This document shows, one piece after another, positions 55,375 through 64,000 of a stretch of DNA of 64,000 bases. Every line of letters starts with the position of its first letter. The first letter of the stretch is position 1. The notes beneath the pieces are model-generated. The model did no database searches, was not told where the DNA came from, and was given only the letters and a program-made list of their open reading frames with translations. Location: NCBI GenBank assembly GCA_010093485.1, contig MU001504.1, positions 937,769 through 1,001,768 on the forward strand, in the 5' to 3' direction. The position numbers were made by a program, and so were the translations under genes. The DNA is from Karstenula rhodostoma CBS 690.94 (lineage: Eukaryota > Ascomycota > Dothideomycetes > Pleosporales > Didymosphaeriaceae).

Positions 55375-56963
55375 ATGACGGCCACTGCGACCACCGCAGC
55401 CATGGGTCCCGAGAAGTACCAGCCGTCCGAGACGATGGTCAAGGACCACGAGATCGGAGTGACACACGCCCTTGTGGACAAAGCTGCCGAACGAGCATAC
55501 GGTGCGTACACTTCCCCTACTTATCAGCTCTCGTAGTCTGACAATGCAACAGTTCGCAAGCTCGACTTCTACCTCCTGCCCTTCCTCTCTCTCATGTACT
55601 TCTTCAACTCAGTCGACCGCAGCAATCTCGGCAATGCAAAGACAGATGGCATGGACAAAGACCTCGGATTCACCGGCGAACAGTACAGCCTGTTGATTCT
55701 GCTATTTTACGTGCCAAACGGGCTATGCGACTTGCCGCTGAACATGTTGACGAAGAAGTTCAGCGGGAAGGTAATGCTGCCTTCTTTGATGCTGTTCTGG
55801 GGTGCCATGGCCTTGTTGCAATGCGCGGCGAAGAGCTTTGGCGGGATGCTCCCCCTGAGATTGCTAATTGGTGCGAGTGAAGCAGGCTTTTTTGCCGGTG
55901 TTGTATTTTATCTGACGCTGTTTTACACACGTGGAGAGCTTGGGTTTCGCATCTCGATCTTCTTTGGAAGTGCGCTGCTCGCAGCCGCGTTCAGTGGCTT
56001 GATCTCGTATGGAGTGTTCCAGATTCAACATTCCATTCCTGGGTGGAAGTGGTTGTTCATCATCGAAGGTAATTCTCCCATTTGGACTGAAGCATCATCA
56101 AAGACTGATTTCCTGCAGGCGCCATGACCGTCATCCTTGCCCTCCTCGCATTTTTCTGGCTCCCGGCTTCCCCAACAAGCGCTTGGTTCCTCAACGAAGC
56201 CGAAAGGCAGCTTGCCGAGCGCCGCACCCTCCGTGATCTTTCAAGCACAGCGCACTCAGACTTCAGCATGAAAGACTGTTTTCGTACCTGGAAGGATTCA
56301 AAGTTTATTGCTTGGTGCATCATCTCCTTTACCTACCCTGTCGCCTTCGCGACGACGTCGAATTTCCTCCCCCAGATCGTCGCGCGCCTAGGCTATAGCG
56401 TGGTCAAAACGAACCTATGGACCGTGGCACCCAACGCCGTGGGTTTTGTGGTCCTGCTCGTGGTCACATACAGCAGCGATTACTTCCGCGAGCGCACCTT
56501 TCACATCATCTTCTCGCTATGTGTCTCGCTGATCGGCCTAATCATTCTGGCGACAATTGACGTCCTCGCGAACAAAGGCGTCGCATATTTCGCGTGCTTC
56601 ATGCTCTGCGCCGGCTCGTACATCCCATCGTGTCTCGTCCACAGTTGGCACAACAACAACAATCTATCTGAGTCTTCCCGCGCGGCCACCACAGGCTTGC
56701 TTGTCGGGCTTGGTAACCTCGGCGGAATCGTCAGCGCAGCTACATTCAGACAGGAATATGCTCCAAAGTATGTGCCCACTCTGGCTGCCACAGCGGCGTG
56801 CAATGTCGTGTGCATTGTGACGACTGCCGGTCTGGGAATATGGATGAAGATGGAGAACCGGTCGCGAGACAGAGCACAAGGCGTTAAGATTAGGCCAGAG
56901 GAGGTGCCAACGGAGATGCTAGGCGATGGAGAGAAGAGTGAGATGTGGAGGTTCTTTACTTAG
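55375..56963 (+). CDS. MFS permease, anion:cation symporter (Dal5/Tna1-like) family
   Basis: Three exons (55375-55501, 55553-56068, 56119-56963) give 495 aa with about 12 predicted membrane helices. The N-terminal block YLLPFLSLMYFFNSVDRSNL (TM1 with the DR signature), the LRLLIGASEAGFFAGVVFYL helix and SWHNNNNLSESSRAA loop are characteristic of the Dal5-type ACS family, which takes up allantoate, nicotinate, biotin and related organic acids by proton symport. It is likely at the plasma membrane. Position next to the phenol monooxygenase/amidase pair suggests import of the substrate they degrade; that is inference from context. Confidence 0.92.
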
Positions 56964-57579
56964 GCAATGTGGTATGCTTTGCTGCGAATTAGGCAGGAGG
57001 TATAGATCCGTAGGTTGATACGTTACATACGCGATGCCCTGCAGATCGGTGTGGGAGCACAAGTCGAGTTCCTCGTATCCAAACTCGCACGTCAATCGTA
57101 GTTGCAAACACGTGGCATGACCCCTGTCGAGATCTTTTCGTGTGCACCTGCGAAAAGACAGCTTTCTCGAAATGCAATTTTTCATTTGATAACAGTGCGA
57201 ATGTCTTTCGATAGGACACGAATTTGCAATTGCTGCCGCGTCGATGGCCCAAACCGATCCGGCTATTTTTGCATCCTTGTTCACGCCGATATTACACTCG
57301 ACACTCTGCATCATTACTGCTATATTCCACGTCCGCTACCCCGGCTAAGCCCATGCATACCCATACTCCCTAGGTATCTTGCATCTCGCCGCGCGTCGTT
57401 CCAGGATAATTTCATTTACGCCATAGTGGAAGTACGACATCGAACGAGGCCTCGTGTGGGAGGTGGCGGGCCGCCGCCAGGTACATAATGTCTGCCGAGT
57501 CTGATAAACCTTTTCAGGTCTTTTTTTGTCTCTCTTGACTTGTATGTAGACTTTGCAGCGCAACTAGATAATTGCAAAG
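56964..57579. other. Intergenic region, nothing recognised
   Basis: 616 bp between the permease 3' end and the spherulin gene start. No gene or repeat was recognised; the second half should carry the spherulin promoter. Confidence 0.35.
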
Positions 57580-58460
57580 ATGTCGATATTAGTTCCGCTT
57601 TACGTCTATCCGTGGGCTGGCGCATGGGATCCTCTATTTTCAGCGTCAGTGGATGCTTCATTATCTCCAGAAGTCATGCTTACTCTCACTCAGGGCAAAA
57701 CAACATCCGGATGTCGAATTCACCGTGGTATTGAACCCTTGTTCAGGTCCCTGTGTTGGCTCCCTTCCTGACCAATATTACCTCGACGCAATCCCCAAGC
57801 TGAGATCTTACGAGAACATACGACCGTTGGGATACGTAGCGACAAACTACACAACGAAGCCGCTCGAAGATGTCTTGAAAGATATTGACACATATGCCTC
57901 GTGGCCCAAGACCTCAAACAACACCAAGTTGAGAGTTGACGGCATTTTCTTCGACGAAACCCCAAGCACATACGACACGGCCAAATACGACTATCTCAGC
58001 CGCGCAAGTCAGGCAGTCAGGAACGGCACACGCTTCCGCGATAGATTCGTTGGTATGTCTTCTTCCACCGTATATTCATACGTCGCTAACCCCACCCGAA
58101 GTCCACAACCCCGGCCTCGTTGCCCCCTCGCTTCTCACCTCTCCCACTTTCTCGCAGCAATCATACGTCAATCTATCAGACATTACCGTGATATTCGAAG
58201 AAACCTTTGACAAGTGGCTGAATCGATCTACCTTCGACGCATTGCAAGCGCATCAGATCCAAAGGTCGAAACTCGCTGTCATACTACACAGCTTGCCGGA
58301 CTTGAGCAAGAGGGTATTGGATTTTGTCGTAGAGCAAGTGCAGGAGGCGGCGGATTGGGTCTTCTTGACGGATGTCAGGGTCAAGGACGAGTACTATCAC
58401 TCGTTCAGTGGGATCTTCGAGGATCTGGTAAAAAGCGTGGACGGCGGGGCGGAGCAGTAG
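57580..58460 (+). CDS. Spherulation-specific family 4 protein (spherulin 4)
   Basis: Three exons (57580-57644, 57694-58052, 58102-58460), 260 aa. The sequence opens ILVPLYVYPWAGAWDPLF and continues with VVLNPCSGPC, LGYVATNYTTKP, VDGIFFDETP and, after the second intron, VVHNPG. These are the hallmarks of the spherulin 4 family, a TIM-barrel related to glycoside hydrolases (the bacterial/fungal PelA/Ega3-type galactosaminidases share the fold). The candidate catalytic Asp-Glu lies in FFDE. This copy has no signal peptide, unlike many secreted relatives. Possible roles are cleavage of galactosamine-rich exopolysaccharide or a stress/encystment function; neither is shown here. Confidence 0.92.
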
Positions 58461-58647
58461 GTGAGGTAGCTGAAGAATATATACATATACTTTGCGAAAA
58501 TAGAAGGAAACAAGTTTGGGAGCCTAGAAGTATATATAGTAGTTCCTCGATTTCTTCCGCGACATGCAGTATGAAGGTCATGTAACATGAGCACTAAACG
58601 ACGTATACCATTGCATGCAGTCCGACAAAACAAGACCAAAATCCCGC

Positions 58648-60270
58648 TCAAGTCCGCTTCTCACTCATATGAACCTGTTGCTGAGTCACCGCCGCATCAA
58701 GTCCCTCAATCTCAATCATCTTGCCTTCCTTGATGGCCTCTAGATCCGGGACATCCGAATGCTTCTCGCCGTCGAAAAGTTTATCCACCTCCTCCAAAGT
58801 AAGTCCTCTAGTCTCGACCCAAAACAGAAGCACGAACAGCACCATCAGAATATCGATTGAGGCGTTGATGATGTAGACTTTCCAGCCAATCGCGACGAGC
58901 CCGAAAGGAACGACTAAAGTTACAAACAATCCGCACATCTTAGTAGTGAAGGTGTAGATACCCATACCCACGGCACGAATGTCGTAGGAGAGTACCTCGG
59001 GCGGGTACAAGACCGTCAGTGGCGTGATACCCCACGCATACGATGCGTTGTAGAGGAATATCATAGCGATCGTTCCATACACGCCAGGTGCATACCCAGA
59101 AGTACCGTATTTGGCTGTCAATCCGGCGAAGGCATACAGCGTGAGGATACCAGCTGTGAGTGAGCCCGCGCATAACGTCCTGCGACCGATCTTATCAGCG
59201 AAGAAAGATGCAGTGACAGCAACTATTAGCGTCCAAGAGGTAAGGATGACGTTAATCTGCAGCTGGGTCGTTGGGTCCTTGATACCAGCGCTGGATAGCA
59301 TGTCGCCAAAGTAGAAGGTAACGATGTTGGTGCCGGGAAGCATGACCATGATAGAGAAAGTCGTGGTGATCAACAGACGCTTCCTGTTGGCAGGTTGCGT
59401 CAGTGCTTTCATCATGGAGAGCTCGCGCTCCCTCTCCCATCGGAGGGTGTCTTCGATCTCCTTGAACTGGACTTGTACGATAGGCGAGGCGATGTCGCCG
59501 CCTGTATTGGCGATGGCAAGAACCTCAAGAGCCTCTTCATGACGGCCACGGCTGATCAGCCAACGTGGCGACTCTGGGACGAACAGTAGGACGATCATGC
59601 AGAGGACAGCGGGACCAGCCTGAAGCAGGGAAGGGATGCGCCATGCCCATGTCGAAGACATGTTTTGTGTCTGCGTCGGATGAGTATCTGTTCATTTCGT
59701 AGCATTGGGTCACTTACACCATAGCAAACCCCACTGGCGACCAGCGTGCCTACGCCCCAGAAAGCATAGTACAAGCCCAAAGCGAAGCCTCTCCATTGCA
59801 CAGGTGCTGTCTCGGCAACCAAAGTCGGTGTCGATACTTGCGCAAGACCTAGCCCGAACCCAACAATAAAACGACCTGCGATGAACATTCCAATGTTCTG
59901 AGCAGCGCCTTGGATGATGCCTCCGATCATGGTGATGACTGCAGACCAGAAGACACACTCTTTTCGTCCTCGCCAGTCGACAAGTGAACCAGCAAAGAGG
60001 GCCATCAAGGCTCCACCCATATAACTAATAGCGGTGTTCAGGGACTTCGTCGCTGTGGTAAGCTCGAAGTAGTTGCTGTATGATGGCATCACATTGAACG
60101 ATCCCATGAGGGAAGAGTCGAATCCGACCAGCTATCTCTGTATAAGCTAGATAAATCTCTCATGCTCGAGCCTTACTCACCACAGAATCTATCGTACTGG
60201 TTGCTATAATGCAAGCCAAGAGTACCTTCTGATTGCGAGGCACCAGCCTCGACACTTTGCCTTCGGTCAT
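58648..60270 (-). CDS. MFS sugar transporter (lactose permease/hexose transporter-like)
   Basis: Three exons (60270-60181, 60131-59718, 59670-58648) give 508 aa. Sugar-porter signatures are in place: DWRGRKE after TM2, GRFIVGFGLG before TM4, PESPRWLISRGR after TM6, DKIGRRTL between TM8 and TM9, and VETRGLTLEEVD at the end of TM12. The N-terminal half is joined by an intron within TM1 (TSTIDSV/LVGFDSSLM). Closest in style to fungal lactose-permease-like porters; the actual sugar is unknown. It has a cytosolic C-tail of about 50 residues. Longer upstream readings in the same frame lack an ATG that is better supported than 60270. Confidence 0.93.
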
Positions 60271-61121
60271 GTTTGGGTCGTCTAGGGCAACGAAGAGAGC
60301 GATGAGGATCGACAGTGTCCTCTTGCAGATCAGGTTCGCGTGCGAATAGGGAACGCTTCGTGGAAGAAGATACGATTTCGCAGGATTTAGGCGTGAGATG
60401 GAGATACGATTAAGTACGTGCAGGAATTCCAGACCCCTTCCCCACTTTCTCAAAGCCCTGGGCCTTGCAAATGCAGTAGCGACTATTTCGCGACTGCACT
60501 ATCACACGGATTGCTTCCGTGACTGGTTATCGTTCGGACGAGATTGTCGCGTCGCGTAGCACGACTCTTTGGGGAAAGTAGCTGATGATCCTGGTCGGAA
60601 GTGCGTCTCGTCCTGCACGTTGAAGAAGCCGCTTATCAGCACTTGCTCTGCGTCTCTGCCAACACAGGGAGGCAATGCAAACACACCAAAACAATCACTT
60701 GCGGCATCGCGGTGTTAGGAATGGATGACTGCACACCAAGTGAAAAATGGGGCATTAGCGCGAAACTAATGCGGGGGTGATCCAGTCTGCGGCCGACCTC
60801 AGTCCCACTTTCGGTGGCGAGGCATCCGACTCGTGATCTTATGGCCTTGAGGAATATGATTACCGGCGTCCCGCCTCCGCTTCCAACAGATAACATATCA
60901 GATTGAGATATCGCTGGCGGATTCGGCAATCAACACTGGATGCTAACGCTCCGCTTCCAACAGATACAGACTTCCGACAGATAACATATCAGATTGAGAT
61001 ATCGCTGGCGGATTCGGCAATCAACACTAGATGCTAACGCGCCGGATTCGAGCCATTGGAAAATAGTTAGGAGTCCTAGCCAAACTTCCCAATCTTGCCA
61101 CATCTTAAAGCCACCTCGAAG
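60271..61121. promoter_or_regulatory. Divergent sugar transporter/dioxygenase upstream region
   Basis: 851 bp between divergent start codons. It contains the direct repeats listed separately at 60887-61039, ending about 83 bp before the dioxygenase start. Confidence 0.4.
60887..61039. repeat. Direct repeat of about 62 bp at 91-bp offset
   Basis: Copies at 60887-60948 and 60978-61039 begin CAGATAACATATCAGATTGA and differ at one base (ACACTGGATG/ACACTAGATG). A smaller word CTCCGCTTCCAACAGATA also occurs twice, near 60876 and 60949. Each long copy holds an AGATAA (GATA-type) core. Confidence 0.9.
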
Positions 61122-62120
61122 ATGGTCGAAGCTGCGGACATTGCCATCGTCTCGTTTGATCGTTTTGTCCACGGCAGTGACTTGGACAGGCAAGCAGTCG
61201 CCAAGGAAGTGTATGACGCATTCAGTAGCGTGGGCTGGGTATACATTTCCGATCATGGTGTCTCCCGCGTCGACGAAGTTTTCGGTCTTGTACGTGCGCA
61301 TCATTAATATCGATTTCTGTGTATAGCTACTTACAATATATAGGCGAAGTCCTTCTTTGACCTTCCCATCGAAGAGAAACTTAGATGGCGTCTCAGAGAC
61401 GCAGAAGTAAACCAAGGCTACACCGCCGATGGAGATGAAGCGAATGGCGGTGTAGACCACAAAGAGTGCTACGAGCACCGACGCTTTGCCAATCCGCATT
61501 GCCCCTCCTCAAACGAGCTACCGAACTTTAAGGAGACTTTAGACGATTTCTACGGCCAATGTCTTACCCTTGCACTCAACGTGCTGAAGTGTCTCGCCAT
61601 GGCTATGGACTTGGGCGACAACTTCTTCGACAACATCACCAAGAAAGCAGATCCACAGTTGCGTCTCATTCACTACCCGTCTATCGAGCGCAAGATCGTG
61701 AAGCAGGAAGGGCACGCAAGGATCATCCCCCACACGGATTTTGGTCTGTGCACGCTGCTGTTCCAGGACGACGTAGGCGGTCTCGAAGTCGATCCTTTCC
61801 ACACGGGTGATTTTAAACCTGCCATACCTAAGCGAGGAACTGTCTTGATCAACATCGCGGATCTCCTGCAGCGGCTGACAAACGACCGCTGTCGCAGCAC
61901 CATCCACCGGGTTGTCAGCCCTCGTGTTGCTGGCGATATTCTACCTTCGCGGTACTCCATCCCCTTCTTCATTCATCCGGATCCGGAAGTTCTCATTGAT
62001 CCGATCGTGAAGGAGGAGGGAGAGGTGAAGAAGTACGAGCCGGTGAATGCGGGCGAGTGGAGAACTTGGAATACGAAGAGAAACTATACAACGCTGAGGG
62101 AGAGCATTGCTACAGCGTGA
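61122..62120 (+). CDS. 2-oxoglutarate/Fe(II)-dependent dioxygenase
   Basis: Two exons (61122-61289, 61344-62120) give 314 aa. The N-terminal part shows VGWVYISDHGV and FFDLPIEEKLRW (DIOX_N). The core domain has H-x-D in PHTDFGLCTLL, the distal His in STIHRVV, and R-x-S in RYSIPFFIHP. It oxidises an unknown small molecule. It is distantly related to the oxygenase at 25395-26557: same fold and motifs but little other identity. Upstream lies a GATA-containing direct repeat. Convergent with the drug transporter gene, 203 bp away. Confidence 0.92.
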
Positions 62121-62323
62121 CGGGTTTCTTTCGACCCCGCACTATATCGGCTGCATCAAGGTTGCAATAAAAAAATGGGGTTTTGTGTGCTGAGTTTCCC
62201 GTGGAGTGTTTGCTCTGATCATTAGTTAGGACTATTGTGTCATACTCAAAGAGAAGAATGGCGAGTGGTTGTTTATTACTCAGTTCATTGCATGGAAATG
62301 TTTCTTCCAACATGTTGTAATAG

Positions 62324-64000
62324 TCAGTGCCCATCTTGAGTAGCACGCTTCTTCTCTTCGCTCTCCAATCTCCATCGCATCCCATTCTTCATGATCCAGA
62401 ATACGACGCTTATCAAGACAGCGTACACCAATCCCAGTAAGGTGAATGCCCACCCCGGATTCATCGCATGACACATAGGGATGATCGCCGCACAACCGGC
62501 TGCACTCATCAAGCAGCGTACGAAGTTGATGGCCGCAGTCGCAGTAGCCGCTTGGTGCCGGTGAAGATCTATTAGCAGGGTGTTCGTCTGGTTGAAGGCT
62601 GTAGACGTTCCAAAGCCCATGAAGAACAGCGCAATCTCCGGTCCCGCAATATGTGTCTTGTACTTCACCATCCAACCAAACGCAATCAGAGCTGCAGTGC
62701 CGATCACGTGGCCAGGTACGCCAACTTGTAGTCTTACCTTCTCAATGGGGAAGTTCCGAAGATCTTGTTGCTTGCCCTTGGTGATCGGCATGTTGTTGAG
62801 CGCTGCATGGCGCCTGAAGTTCCAATCTACGACATGGCCCATTGTCAATGACGAGACCAGGCAGCCTGTACCGACGGCGATGTAACATAGGCCGATTTTG
62901 AGCTCGTCCAGGCCATATGCGTCCTTGAACAGGTCCGGAAGCGCGGCTGAAACCACCATCATACCAGTGAAGAAGAGTCCGTTGTAGAGAAGAAGGATAC
63001 ACGACTCCTTCTCGCCTAGGATGCGGAGGGTCATAAGCGGATTGGGAAACGTGAATTTTCGTTTCTCGGGTGGCGGCGCTCCCTCCTCGTCGGAAATGGA
63101 TTCCTGTCGTCGCCTACGCTCTTGTAGATAGCTAAAGATGGATCGATTGACACCGGTTGGAGGAATAGATCCGTTACCAACCACAGCTCGACATGTCTCT
63201 GGAAAGAAGAAGACGAATATGACGAGCAGAACCCCAGCAAAGATAGCTAGGAACCAGAAAATGCTCCGCCATCCCAAGTATTGTGCGAGGATTCCTCCTT
63301 TAACGAGGTGACGCGTTAGACAATGCATCTTCAGTTGAATACAGATGACGTACCGATAGTGGGACCAAAGGCTGGGCCAAATAAAATACCCGAGGTAGCG
63401 TAGCCCAGGTACGTGCCTCGTTCTGCCGAAGTCGAGATATCAGCCACTACAGCGATAGTGAGTGCTATGGCAGCACTGCATCCAAAAGCCTGAAGGCAAC
63501 GTAACAGAAGTAGCGCTACGTAGTTCTAGGTGAGAGGAGCGAAGTCAGTGACATGGTACAAAACAGGGAATCAGGTAGAAGCAGGTGTCTTAGCTGGAAG
63601 CTTATGTCTAACATTTTTAGACGTGCGCGGCAGCACGGACACCCGCTTTATACACTGGCGGTCGTACCGTTTGGAGTGCGAGCCCGATGTTTGCTGCGAT
63701 GAATATGAAGAAACATATTATGAAGGAGAGCCTGCGGCCACTCGCATCCGACATGCCAGCGATAAGGGCGGGAGCAATGGCTTGGGCGATCTATTCGCAT
63801 TAGAAACTATAGGATTTTAGTAACTACGGATTGAAAACTCACCATATAAGTCGTGATGGCCACGTTCGTCTTCGTGGGCGTGACGCCCAGTTCGTCAGAG
63901 AGGACGTTCAGCACTGGGTAAAACAACGTCGCCCCGAAAGGCGATATCAACGCTGACACGCTCACGAGGAAGATAATCCATATCTTCATGCGAGGAGTGA
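62324..64000 (-). CDS. MFS drug:H+ antiporter (DHA1-type), N-terminus cut by window edge
   Basis: Four exons are visible (64000-63843, 63790-63668, 63525-63354, 63297-62324) and join in phase: TTYM/IAQAIAPAL, ALQT/NYVALL and FGPTI/GGILAQYLGWRSIFW. Motifs include SDASGRR after TM2, LRCLQAFGCSAAIAL (TM4 region), RGTYLGYATSGILFGPAFGPTI (antiporter motif C, TM5) and FPETCR after TM6. That is DHA1 multidrug-resistance topology. The frame stays open upstream of ATG 63989 to the window end, and homologues have a cytosolic leader before this helix, so the true start is probably outside. From 63989 the product is 471 aa. The third intron from the 3' end is longer (142 nt). Confidence 0.88.

Overview
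The window is nuclear DNA of a filamentous ascomycete (Pezizomycotina; probably Dothideomycetes, which is only an inference). Most genes carry short introns of 44-62 nt with GT..CTNAC..AG signals. Gene order is compact and mixed-strand, and the families are typical of these fungi: CorA-like transporter, fungal APH kinase, C2H2/Fungal_trans factor, Dal5-type MFS, spherulin 4. I reconstructed exon structures by hand. Every multi-exon model below keeps its reading frame across all junctions, but none was checked against transcripts.

1-8.3 kb is housekeeping: a mitochondrial MutS homologue (MSH1) diverging over 188 bp from uroporphyrinogen decarboxylase (HEM12), then cytosine deaminase (FCY1) and a farnesylated type I DnaJ (YDJ1). 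8.3-11.8 kb is an odd non-coding island. It holds a microsatellite, an 8-bp G/T array, about a dozen copies of a degenerate CTA(A/C/T)AAA motif, and a reverse-oriented 5.8S rRNA fragment. That fragment abuts a short-chain dehydrogenase gene that has lost its NAD-binding N-terminus. 12.6-21 kb holds a CorA-like transporter and a divergent pair of related genes: a 345-aa stand-alone protein, and a 1279-aa protein that adds a coiled coil, a jacalin-like domain and three H-type lectin repeats to the same MACPF-like core. This pair is the best candidate for an undescribed system.

21-37 kb holds an orphan small protein, a pirin with an N-terminal hydrophobic segment, two F-box proteins, a 2-oxoglutarate oxygenase, a histidine acid phosphatase, a cupin gene with two compensating frameshifts, an APH-family kinase and a two-finger C2H2 transcription factor. 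37.8-57 kb is catabolic: xanthine dehydrogenase, an old-yellow-enzyme oxidoreductase, an endonuclease/exonuclease/phosphatase protein, a salicylate-hydroxylase-like monooxygenase, a polysaccharide deacetylase, an amidase (with an 8-nt microexon) diverging from a phenol-2-monooxygenase, and a Dal5-family permease. 57.5-64 kb holds a spherulin-4 protein, a sugar transporter, a second 2OG oxygenase and a drug:H+ antiporter cut by the window edge.

From 46 to 57 kb the enzymes could together import and degrade aromatic or amide nitrogen/carbon sources. This rests on gene content and neighbourhood only. No polyketide or peptide synthetase, tRNA, CRISPR array or intact transposon was found.
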